Shown here: in pieces, positions 44,830 through 54,061 of the stretch
Layout: every line of letters begins with the position of its first letter
How positions within the stretch are numbered: position 1 is the stretch's first letter
Assembly (NCBI GenBank): GCA_025617745.1
Contig: CM046870.1
Location: 5,767,618 to 5,831,617, forward strand
Origin: Heliocidaris erythrogramma
Lineage: Eukaryota > Echinodermata > Echinoidea > Camarodonta > Echinometridae
Length of the DNA: 64,000 bases
Direction: 5' to 3'
Notes under the pieces: generated by a model
What the model saw: only the letters and a program-made list of their open reading frames with translations
Told to the model about the DNA's origin: nothing
The model's database searches: none
Position numbers and translations under genes: made by a program

Positions 44830-45320
44830 TTTTGGGGGATAGTTGACCTACATGCTGCCATGGGTGAGAGTATGTTGGTTGTTGTCCGATTGATAATTAC
44901 CCTAAGTCGTTGTTGTCCGGGGGTAGTTATTTGGGTGGTAGGTATCTTAGGTGGTTGTTGTCAAGGAGATGTCCTAGAGGGTGGTTGCCCTCCGATGCAG
45001 TTGTCGGGGGGGGGGGTAGTTGAGCTAAAGGGTGGTTGTCCTAAAGTGTAGTTGTCTGGAGGTTAGTTGTCCGGGGGTAGTTGTCCTAGGTGCTAGTTCT
45101 CCGGGGTAGTTGTCCTGGGGGAGTTGACCTAGAGGGTGGTTGTCCTAAAGGGTAGTTGTCTGGGGGGGGGGGGGAGGTGGCTGGGGGTAGTTGTCCCAGG
45201 GGGTAGTTGTCCGGGGGGTACTAGACCTAGAGGGTGGTTGTCCTAGGGGGTAGTTGTCCGGCGGGTAGTTGTTCTAGAGGGTGGTTGTCCTAGAGGGTGG
45301 CGACGACAAAATAATTCCCC
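44830..45320 (+). repeat. GGGTAGTTGTCCTAGG minisatellite, plus orientation
   Basis: Units such as GGGTGGTTGTCCTAAAGGGT and GGGGGTAGTTGTCCTAGG repeat with variation from about 44860 to 45310. It is the reverse complement of the array at 39690-40110, so the two arrays form a large inverted pair in one intron. G16 follows at 45346-45361. Confidence 0.85.
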
Positions 45321-45498
45321 AGACCTCCTAAATTCGCTCAGTGGCGGGGGGGGGGGGGGGGTAATGGGGGTCCCTCCATAATTCTCTGACAAGCAAAAAA
45401 AAATCGATCTAAAAGCCATCAGTTAGTATACCAAACATGCAAAGTTTGAAATTTCACATAAAATAGCAATAAACGTTGCTGTTATATTTGTCTCACAG

Positions 45499-45892
45499 GT
45501 GTACTTAAGTTTGCGACGAGGAGCCTGGGTTCTTCCACGATTCTTTTATAACCACCAATTCATGCAAGATTTCTTCTCTCAAAGATGGAAGCGTTGGGTA
45601 CCTTCATGTCTACTGGCAAAATTGCTGCAAAACAAGCTAGACTATCTAATGGATTGGGAGAGCCTGGGTTTACAGCACTTGAGGCAAGCATTTGATGCCC
45701 ACGCTATGCTGGGCGAGGACCTGCCCTCTAGGATTATGGAAGGGAGAGTGAGAGTCAGGAGTGGGATCGAGAGGTTTGACGGGTCGAGTGTCATTTTCGT
45801 CGATGGATCGGTGGTTGACAACGTTGATTACGTCATCTTCGCCACGGGCTACGAGCTCAAGTTCCCTTTCTTCAGGGAAGAAGTCATACCAG
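45499..45892 (+). CDS. FMO-like gene, exon with FATGY motif
   Basis: Acceptor TCTCACAG ends at 45498. In phase 0 the exon reads VYLSLRRGAWVLPRFFYNH, then WVPSCLLAKLL, LGLQHLRQAFDAHAMLGEDL and PSRIMEGRVRVRSGIERFDG, and NVDYVIFATGYELKFPFF, ending in phase 1 at CCAG|GTGGGA. The block starting RRGAWVLPR after the NADPH fold, the pattern DELP-RI--G-V-VR--I--F, and the FATGY box near the end are all characteristic of FMOs. The 131 codons show no frame break. FATGY is a conserved C-terminal FMO/N-hydroxylating monooxygenase motif. Confidence 0.92.
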
Positions 45893-46739
45893 GTGGGATG
45901 GTTCGCTAAAACAGCATTAGAGGTCTATTGCATTTATGGCTATATATATTCATTTAGGCAGATGAGGATATCGGGCTCAGGCGGGAATTCACAAGCCTAT
46001 AAAATATGCGTGGATACTTTGTCAGTTTACTGGTTTAGATACAGGGGGCCGAGAATGCATGCCCCCATCAAACGGCGAAAAAAGGCAAAAACAAAAAAGA
46101 GAGAAAGGCCTTGTTTTTCTCTCATTCCTCCCGCCTGGTTGACCTAAATCCTCCCCCCCCCCCCTCCCCCCTTATGAAACCAGTACTCCCTCCATGGTTT
46201 CATCCTGGCAATGCCACTGTACTCATGGATCCAGGACTACCTTTAAATAGTTTCTTTCAAACTCCAATGCCATTAAGTTTGTCAAAACTCATCATTACTT
46301 TTGATAAAAAAACTGTCGTGGTTAAGATGCAAAATAAATTGTGATTTTTCTCTGCATGTCAGTTTGGAACAGCATCACAGTAGAAATGTAAACTGGGAAG
46401 GATTGCTGTTCATCTTTCCTCATATTCGAAATATGAAGAGAAATAGCTGAAAAGTCTTGACCAAATCCATGCTACATGAGACCTATATATGTACCTATTT
46501 CTGGGTGCAGTGCATGTGATTGTCAGCAAGATTGAGTCACTTTCTTATCATTATGATCATTCCAAAACCTCACAGTATACATCAAGTCTTATGTACTTCG
46601 TAATGATTAACAATTTTACTAATGGCTTCCAGACAAATTCTTTCACAATGTAATCACATGACCAGTACTACAGTATCTTCAAATGGGGCACAGTGCAAAA
46701 ACCTTCCATTCATTGGATTGCAACTGTCTACTTCCGACT
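45893..46739. other. FMO intron sequence; nothing recognised
   Basis: An A/G-rich block with AAAAAAGGCAAAAACAAAAA (about 46078) belongs to the family at 19190. A C12 tract lies near 46148. Confidence 0.4.
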
Positions 46740-47060
46740 AGATACAGGTTTCGTGATCTAGTGGATAAGTCACCGGACTATGAAGCTCATTGTGGGGTTT
46801 CAAATCCTTGCCATGGCACTAATGTCCTTTGGCAAGACAAGAATCTACATTTACCACTCTCCACCCAGGAGTTTAAAAAATATGGTTACCGGCCGACAGG
46901 AAGAAATTTCTTGAAAGCTTGAGCACCTTGCCAGAGTCGCTCGGATAAAGTCGGGGTAATGATTTGATTCCAGGGCCCTCAGTATTAACACTGATGAGGC
47001 TACCCTGGATAAACAAGATTTATTATTAATATCATTATTGTCATTATTATCTTTATACAC
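46740..47060 (+). mobile_element. tRNA-derived SINE whose tail abuts an FMO exon acceptor
   Basis: The head GATCTAGTGGATAAGTCACC fits a tRNA A box and GGGGTTTCAAATCC a B box. The body reads CCTTTGGCAAGACAAGAATC, ACCACTCTCCACCCAGGAGT and the tail is ATT-rich (TTATTATTAATATCATTATT). The tail continues into the AT-rich stretch directly before AG at 47073-47074, so the SINE sits within about 15-20 bp of the splice acceptor of the next FMO exon. A second copy lies at 39420-39640. Confidence 0.75.
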
Positions 47061-47074
47061 ACTATTCATCATAG

Positions 47075-47325
47075 ATGGGTATGATAAAATGGAGATGTAC
47101 CTGCACATGTTCCCAGTGCGGTTCCTTCACCCAACCCTGTCCTTCGTGGGCTTTGCGCTACCTTATTTCACTGGTCAGAACCCGGTGAGTTAGATGCAGA
47201 CCAGATACATCACAAAGGTCTTCAAGGGGGAAGTACACCTACCCAGCGTAAAGCATATGCACCAGGAAATTACGTCCAGAAAAGAAGCCTACTTCACGAG
47301 ATATGGTGATCACCATTCAACAATC
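47075..47325 (+). CDS. FMO-like gene, exon with in-frame TAG stop
   Basis: Two bases complete the Asp codon begun at 45892, then GYDKMEMYLHMFPVRFLHPT and LSFVGFALPYFTGQNPVS are followed by TAG at 47191-47193. MQTRYITKVFKGEVHLPSVK and RKEAYFTRYG then continue without a break to donor ATC|GTAAGT in phase 0. FMOs have a P-x-S/A-E-L/M-Q-x-R block here, so TAG stands at the Glu position, one G-to-T change from GAG. Both sides of the stop align with FMOs in the same frame. The product would be cut roughly 160 residues before the end and lose the membrane anchor. It may be a pseudogene, a segregating null allele or a sequencing error. Confidence 0.88.
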
Positions 47326-47692
47326 GTAAGTCGTAACAACAACAAAAAAGAGGAAAACCGATTGGGGGGGGGGGGGGTTAGGCTAGAAGAGAATTTACAG
47401 TCAATGTTCATCGTTGTATTGTTGTTGCTTTTTTCGTAACTGAAGGTGTTTAGCTCTGCAACAAGGAATTGCCATCCCAATTATTACTGTCGAAAGAAAC
47501 AGTTTTCACAATCTTTTAACCATTAAAGCAATGGACGCTAATTTTCAGTTATTCATATAATTATTCATATTCATAATACAAAGATCTTTACTACAAAACA
47601 AATAGGTATATTATAATATGGGCTCACATTGACAAATCACATTTGTCAATCCTTTGGTCAGTTGAATATGGGGTCGCCGAAACCACTAGCCC
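47326..47692. other. FMO intron start; nothing recognised
   Basis: A G13 tract lies near 47365. No gene or repeat boundary was identified. Confidence 0.4.
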
Positions 47693-47763
47693 GTCTCCGT
47701 TGTCTAGTGGTTAAGGGATTGGCTTTCTAACCCCGGGCTCCGGGTTCGATTCTCGGCGGAGAC
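47693..47763 (+). tRNA. tRNA-like sequence, possible anticodon UCU (Arg), or SINE head
   Basis: The 71-nt sequence has a perfect 7-bp acceptor stem (GTCTCCG with CGGAGAC), a four-pair D stem with A box TAGTGGTTAAGG, and a five-pair T stem around TTCGATT with B box GGTTCGATTCT. A TTTTTT Pol III terminator follows at once. The anticodon loop reads TTTCTAA (UCU), but its stem TTGGC/CCCCG is poorly paired. It is therefore more likely a tRNA pseudogene or SINE head than a working gene. It lies in the last FMO intron. Confidence 0.5.
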
Positions 47764-48021
47764 ATTTTTTCAACCTTTGAAAAAAAAAATCAAAAGGGCA
47801 GCAATGGGGAACCGTTTTTTTTTTTTTTTTTTTTTAGGGTTGTCTACTCTCTCACGGAATTCGTTAGTTTCATTTAACTGTATTGTATTAGTAATATTTT
47901 ATTTCATTTTGTTGCTTTTAAGTTATTAGATGTACAATGTATACTGAGTTAAACAGACCACCTGTGCGCTTAGAAACGACCGTATAAAGCGCCCTATAAA
48001 TGTAATTATTATTATTATTAT
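47764..48021 (+). mobile_element. LINE/SINE 3' body with ATT-repeat tail
   Basis: A T21 run lies at 47817-47837. The segment ends in TAAAGCGCCCTATAAATGTA and ATT repeats (48003-48021). This end resembles the 3' ends of the minus-strand LINEs at 13678 and 40597. With the tRNA-like head at 47693 it may be one SINE with a LINE-derived tail. Confidence 0.6.
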
Positions 48022-48045
48022 TTCGATTTTCCGTAATATACAGTA

Positions 48046-48590
48046 GGGTAGGTGCAGGTAATATGGGACCCTTAAGCTCATTTGCATAATTTGCATAAAG
48101 ACAAATAAAGACACACAGAATATACTTTGTTCCCATGAATCAGTAACGACTAGTCTAACTTTTAATGTAAAGAAAACAAAATTATCACCAGCCCCCTGTC
48201 CATTATATGCAAATTATGACATCATCACCAATAGTCCCATATTACCTACAGTGCAGGTAATATGGGACCATTAATTAAAGACATTAGGTTCACATTAAAA
48301 CGACTCTATTATGTCTGGTATTTACTTTAAAATGTATAAAAGTCATTAACTGTAAGATGATTTCACATTTTAAGGACCTTTAATGAATATGTTGACTTAA
48401 AATTATATAATTTATAGATCGTCTGAAGAAAAGTAAACCTGCAGACCAGTCCTATGCCAAGAATAATGCAATGCTTAGGCTTCCAGCTCAGTGAAATTGA
48501 CAAAATATGTATGGTTGCCTGTGGCTTTTACTGTGAACCTCAGCTCAGGGTCCCATATTACCTGCAGCCCCATATTACCTGCACCTACCC
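48046..48590. mobile_element. Mariner-type MITE, 545 bp, TA duplication
   Basis: GGGTAGGTGCAGGTAATATG at the left and CATATTACCTGCACCTACCC at the right form terminal inverted repeats directly flanked by TA (48044-48045 and 48591-48592). An internal pair around 48236-48270 repeats the terminus (CATATTACCTACAGTGCAGG), and another partial copy lies near 48550. TA flanks suggest a Tc1/mariner-type source. There is no coding capacity. Confidence 0.8.
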
Positions 48591-48679
48591 TATGTGTATA
48601 TGCATGTATATACATGTATTAGTGTATGGTCTGGGGAAATTGATATAAGCTCAGCAAAAATGATAATGCCTAAGTATGT

Positions 48680-48750
48680 TTTGGGGTTCGAATTCATGAC
48701 CTTCCAAACTTCAAGTACGTGTTCAAACCATTCGACCAACCGAGTAGTCA
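48680..48750 (-). repeat. tRNA-like sequence, minus strand (Ser-like), decayed
   Basis: Minus-strand GGTTGGTCGAATGGTTTGAA fits an A box and GAATTCGAACCCC a B box. The middle CACGTACTTGAAGTTTGG resembles a Ser(UGA) anticodon arm. The acceptor stem is not evident, so it is probably a SINE head. Confidence 0.35.
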
Positions 48751-48759
48751 GGATTTCAT

Positions 48760-49390
48760 TTTAGGGGGGGGGGGGGGGCGGTTGTGAGCGGTTGAACTGA
48801 ACTGTTCACCAGGAGATTGGATGCAGGTAAAGGGTGCTCTGACATTTGAGCAAATTTGAGAGAAAGATAACGGCTCGTAGCACCTTTTTTAAGGCAGAAA
48901 GTTCGACGCCCTGACTGCTTTTCAATTCTTTGGACGCAATACCGCACTAAATGTAACAGGGATTGGTGTAGGGGAGTTTCCCCCTTCCCGCGCAAAGCGC
49001 GAAAGCTCAGACGTTTTAGCACATTTTAGAGAAATATATCGGCTCGTTATCAGGGAGGGGAGTTTCCCCCCTTCCCGCGTGAAGCCAGAAATCTGATGTT
49101 TTAGCAAATTTGGGAGAAATATAACAGCTCCTAGCAAACCTTTTTTTTAGGCGGAGAGTTACTTCGACGCCATGACTGCCTTGCAATATTTGGAATCAAT
49201 ACTGAACTGTATGTAACAGGGTAGGTGCATGCAGGGGGCACTTTCCCCCTTCTTTGATGTTTTATGTTTTGAGAGAAAGATAACGGCTCGTAGCGTCTTT
49301 AAAAGGCTTGTTTCTCTCACTTCCCCCGCTTTTTCGCTCTTGCTCTTTTTTTTTTTGGGGGGGGGGAGGACCGCCCCCACCACCCTATAG
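48760..49390 (+). repeat. Second copy of the 15096-type tandem array
   Basis: AGCAAATTTGAGAGAAAGAT, GCTCGTAGCACC, GTTCGACGCCCTGACTGC and CTTCCCGCGCAAAGCGCGAA recur as in 15096-16130, with about three to four units. G15 precedes it at 48764-48778. It lies directly upstream of the last FMO exon. Confidence 0.8.
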
Positions 49391-49454
49391 CTACGCGCCT
49401 GCATTCGACTATGATTCTTCTATGACTTAACTTGATTCTTTTTTTTTTTCTCAG

Positions 49455-49793
49455 CTTGACCCAACTGCGTACTGTGATCAGTTAGCTGAAGCGATTGGGG
49501 CGCTACCAAGCTTGACAAAGCTTATATTCACTGATCCTGTACTAGCTTACTACTTCTACTTCTGCCCGGCCTACCCTCCATGTCACAGGTTGGTTGGTCC
49601 CGGGGCCACGCCCGGGGCGCGACAAGCTCTCATTGACTGCAAACAGAACCAAGTGCACGGTATCACATTGACGACTGTACGTAAAGATGCGAGAGAACTA
49701 TTACAGGCGTATAAAGACAGTCAGAGGTCCTCCAAGCCAGTCTATGTCATTACTGTCGCCATTTTGACTTTGGTCTTTTACATTTTAATGTAA
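49455..49793 (+). CDS. FMO-like gene, last exon with C-terminal membrane anchor
   Basis: A T-rich tract and TTCTCAG precede a phase-0 entry: LDPTAYCDQLAEAIGALPSL, then TKLIFTDPVLAYYFYF, YPPCHRLVGPGATPGARQAL and ETC-type charged linker RKDARELLQAYKDSQRSSK, ending PVYVITVAILTLVFYILM before TAA. DQLAEAIG, L-TDPVLA and HRLVGPG-x-GAR match the C-terminal block of FMOs. The final hydrophobic segment of about 18 residues is the family's tail anchor for the ER membrane. The exon frame is intact, though the in-frame TAG in the preceding exon would stop translation before it. The six visible exons total about 500 codons, which with one missing N-terminal exon fits the usual 530-560. Confidence 0.92.
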   Translation, partial: LDPTAYCDQLAEAIGALPSLTKLIFTDPVLAYYFYFCPAYPPCHRLVGPGATPGARQALIDCKQNQVHGITLTTVRKDARELLQAYKDSQRSSKPVYVITVAILTLVFYILM

Positions 49794-49924
49794 AATTTCA
49801 ACATGATTCAGGATGAAACGTTGCTTGGAATTATAATACGTACTAGGTGGCAAGGAAAGTAAGCTCGAGATTTTAATATAAAATATTTGGTGGGTAACCT
49901 ATCAGTCCATTTGACACTCCTATG

Positions 49925-50720
49925 TAGTCAACAGCGAACCTAGAAAAGTTGCGTACACTGAAGTTTTTTTGTTGATTTGTGATCTTTTGTGGTCCTAGAG
50001 CAATTTCAGCTTTGTTGCCCAAAGGGCAACCTTGAGCAATTTTCATAATTTGCATAAATCCCAAATGCCGCCTGGTAGCCATATTGAAACCCAAATTTTT
50101 GTCACATACTGGTGTGTGAATGTGATGCATGTATATATGGGTTTCGAGGGACGTAGAATTCATTTCTAACTCACTTTTTGCAATTTAAGGTCACGTTTAG
50201 GTCATAAAGGTCAAATAAAGGTCAAATTTGTTACATGTGTACATGACTGTGCATACGTTATAGATTGTTAAACTCTTCCAGAGTCTAACGTTTAAATGAA
50301 GGGGTTTGGGTGTGTTGAACTAATATCTGAGATCATTCATTTATTGGTCAGAAAGGGTCAATTCAAGGTCAAAGTTGAACTTGATATTATGGATAGTGCT
50401 TTGTTTACATGTGATACCGAATGCCTTGATGTTATATTTTCAGTTTAAGTCGAGTTCACAAACTAAAGGCCGGGTCAAAGTTCAATATTACGCCTGGGTC
50501 ACAAAGGTCAAAGTCAAATAAAGGGTATCTGTCATTTTTTTTTCATTGTCAAGGATTAGAGGATAATATTTGACTTCAGAATTATGTCTGACCAAATTGT
50601 GGATAATAATGCAGAATCAATCTATGATGAAATCATTCATTCTAAATTCCAGCTAATATCTGTCACAAAGGGATCAGTTCAAGGTCAAAGTTGAACTTTA
50701 CAGTGGATACTGCATTAGTA
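49925..50720 (+). repeat. Dispersed repeat of about 0.8 kb, AGGTCA-rich; inverted copy at 62170
   Basis: Blocks GAACCTAGAAAAGTTGCGTA, TGTTGATTTGTGATCTT, TGCATAAATCC and AGGTCATAAAGGTCAAATAA occur in order and reappear as reverse complements at 62170-62760. It is rich in AGGTCA and GGTCAAAG half-sites. No coding region is seen. Confidence 0.8.
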
Positions 50721-51074
50721 CAATATATGCCTATGAAGGTTTCGGGTCCGAATCTCGTGGTGGTGTTTTAGCTATATAAAACTCATCTTCAGCCAATTAA
50801 AGTTAAGTCAAACTCGGATGCATCTTGATCACAGTAAGAGAGGTCAAGTGCGTTTTGTATATGGCACAAATGAATGGGAATGATTTGTCTGCGGCCAAAA
50901 GCAAAAATTGAACTCCAAGTTGCTCTCTTTGGTCGACCAATGGAACAAAGAAGGGACTATACCACGGTCAGTTTTTGTCACTCGTATATTATAAATAATA
51001 TACATGTACTTCAAACAATTTTGTAGTCCAGGGTTTGAGTCCATTATATGCCATATCATCATTTAAACCCTCAG

Positions 51075-52640
51075 TTTGATTTGATTTGAATTTATTCAGA
51101 CATTATAAAAACATGTCTTGTGAAAAAAAAAAAAAGGTTTGACCGACCCGTATACAAGTCTGTTTCCCGGATATAAACAACCAATACATTCAATATGATA
51201 AACATATAGCACAAAGTATTATTTAAAAGATGTAAGCGATAGAAAATAGTGATGATTAATAATAAAATAAAATCATTGTAGTATTGCAGAGAACAAAATT
51301 ACTTAGTTGAGGTGAAGCATATTATGTGAAATTAACTATGTGGATTGAGATGGTTATTTAACGCTTTTTTAAACATGCTAAGAGTTTTCATATTGACTGC
51401 ATACTCCGGAAGTTTGTTCCAATCATTTATGGTCTTAGGATAAAATGAGTTCATATAATAATCTGTTCTTGCGGCGGGTATATGCATCTTTAAGTTATCG
51501 TTTCTTCCAATTCTTTTTCGCAGGTGTGCACCTGCTTTTATGTCCTATATCTATTAAACCATTAACAAGCTTATAATAAAATACAAGTCGGAGGTACTTT
51601 TGTCTATTCTCTAATGTATTCATACTTAACTTTTGTAATAAAGTATCATAACTAGTGTTCCATTGAAAATCTTTAATAAGCGTTTTTTAATTCGTTCGAC
51701 CAATTGTTTTGTGAATTTCTATATGGATCCCATGCTATACAACAATAATCCAAAACGTGAGCGTACTAAAGATTCATAAAGATTTGTTAAAACCGATTTT
51801 TGACAGTCAACAAAGTGCCTCCGTATAATACCAACAAGTCTATTGCACTTCACATGTAATTCAGAACATCCCAATTTAAAGTATTGTTTATCATAAGACC
51901 TAAATATTTCTCTGGCATTGTATTTTGTAACTCCTGACCATCAGTGGCATATGCATAACCTATATCGTGAAGCTTCCGAGACAGTCATGATCTTGCATTT
52001 AGATAAATTAAAATCGAGCATCCATGTCTTAGACCACTGATTTAAAAACTTCCAGATCATTTTGTAACATTTTACAATCGTCTAAAGTTGAAATACGACG
52101 ATATAAAATACAATCATCAGCATATAATCTAATGGTAGAAGCGATGTTATTAGATATATCACTAATAAAACATAGATATAACGCCGGACCCGAAATTGTG
52201 CCTTGAGCAACACCAGATTTAACATCAATCCATGCATGAAGAAAATTCAACATTAATAACAACTCTTTGCGATCTTTTTTTCACACAGTATACTTGTAGT
52301 TTTGTTCATGGGACACACTGTCAAATGCTCTAGCAAAATCAAGAAAAGCAATATGAATACTGTTTCCAAAATATATAACCAATCATCGATAACCTCTACT
52401 AACCTCTACTCTCACGAAAACCATGTTGGTTATCACATAAAATGTTATTGTTTTGTACCCAAAATGTTCAATTAGGATTATCTGCAAACATGGGATAAAG
52501 AGTACGAATTATGTTTAGTGTCGTCCAATATTTGTCTAGTTGAAAACCCAGAAACATGGTGATGGGATCAAGCACAAGTATGGTGGTATTTCTCATGTTT
52601 ATTACATAAGACTTTCCCCAAGCAACGTTTCTAATAGTAT
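51075..52640 (-). pseudogene. LINE reverse transcriptase and 3' end, decayed
   Basis: On the minus strand motif A appears as IHIAFLDFARAFDSVSHE (about 52365-52310), motif B as SGVAQGTISGPALYLCFI and motif C as IRLYADDCILYRR (about 52135-52095), with YADD intact. Downstream the frame is broken many times, but MLDFNLSKCKIMTV (about 52025-51985) and CNRLVGIIRRHFVDCQKSVL fit the RT C-terminal region. The 3' end at 51075-51110 reads AATAAATTCAAATCAAATCA, a polyadenylation signal followed by 5-bp repeats. The endonuclease is missing or unrecognisable. Confidence 0.8.
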
Positions 52641-52745
52641 CTTGCTTCATCTGGTTTGTCTACAGAAATTCAGAAGGGTTTACTGTATTCAAGTCTCAGT
52701 TTAGGCAGGAGAATGTTCTGACGAAGTGTTATATCTAGGTATATA

Positions 52746-53308
52746 GAGGGTTGGAAAAAAGTTTGGAATATTTTTTTGGCGATGAGTATGTCTGATTTTA
52801 AATGCTAGTTTCTACTATATTGTGATGAATAATTCATCCAAATCGGATTAACTGTGTTGAATGAAGTCTACTGTTCCATCTTGTACCAAAGATTACGTAA
52901 TATTGTTAAACATGTTACAATGGCTGACCAATGAACCACATGTTGTCAGATTTGCTCTATTTGTGTTTGAACATCTTGTTATACATTTCTGTACTTCACG
53001 TGGAATTTTGAAAAAGCTACGTGCAGTTTGCAGTCATTTTGAGGACTTCGGTATAGCAATTAAACTGTATCTGATTATTTAACTTTTTCGTTAGATATTT
53101 GCAAAAACAGCAAATATACGCTTCCGAATTCAAAGTGGACCTCTGCACTGCGTGATAAGCCTGATTTTTAATGTTGTGCTTTTAAAGTTAAAAAGGGACA
53201 CATATCTTTTATTTGAACCTCAAAGAAAAACTTAAAATGACGAGGGATATGTTTAAGACAAGAAATAATTCTTGGAATAAAAATATTCCAAACTTTTTTC
53301 CAACCCTG
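52746..53308. mobile_element. Mariner-type MITE, 563 bp, TA duplication
   Basis: GAGGGTTGGAAAAAAGTTTG and further GAATATTTTT at the left and the complement at the right (CAAACTTTTTTCCAACCCTG) form about 30-bp inverted repeats flanked by TA (52744-52745 and 53309-53310). The GGTTGGAAAAAAGTTTGGAA-type end is compatible with Tc1/mariner elements. The interior frame at 52861-53082 is not a recognisable transposase. Confidence 0.85.
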
Positions 53309-53310
53309 TA

Positions 53311-54061
53311 TATACTAGATTCATGGGTGGCTGTTCTGTTCTACAGTATTCATAATACCAGGAGTTATATTTGACGGAAACGAAACGAAACAACTACTTT
53401 GGTTATGACGAACCATCAAACACAAGCAGCATGGAGGATATTGAGACGATGTTCCGACTTATCTGGTATGGTTAGAAAGGCGAGGGTACCTTAACCACTG
53501 ATATCCATGTAAATTTTTTTGTGGAGAACAGTGCCTTAACAGAAAGGTCTGCAATCAATCGCAGATTTGAAACAACCGTTTTAATTGATCGGTAGAATGT
53601 ATGAGTCCTCATTTTGAACGAGATGTTCATGAGACAATGATTATAGAGATGTTAGTCCAGCTAAATTTAAGAAGGCACAATGTGCTCCTGGAAAAGCTTG
53701 TAAAATTTGCCTTTTTTGTACTCTTAAATCAATTCACGCTTGTTTTATCTTGACCTGATATGGAGTAGTCTACCAAGGGATGATTTTGGAGTCAACTTTC
53801 ACATTTATTTGATGGATTCTTCACAGTTCTGGAGACACTTTTCCCATCCAAAGATTTGAACATTGGAACCATATACCAGGCAAGTCCCATATATACACTT
53901 TGATGCTGTTCAGTTCTGGGACTGTGAAATTACCCTGTGAACGCTTCGAAACGGACCATTAATTGATCCTTTCATCGTTGTGGTCTGTTGTTACCTCCCA
54001 TTCACAAGGCTCTGAAGTACTATTCTGAGTCTTAATCCTTTAAGTATGAACCCTGACTACA
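53311..54061. other. Sequence before ORF1, possibly LINE 5' UTR; nothing recognised
   Basis: No protein was recognised. The last part before the ATG at 54062 may be the 5' UTR of the following LINE; its 5' boundary is unclear. Confidence 0.35.

Noticed and set aside
52861-53082. Transposase in the mariner-type MITE
   Set aside because: The 73-codon frame lacks recognisable DDE/DDD motifs and the element is only 563 bp.
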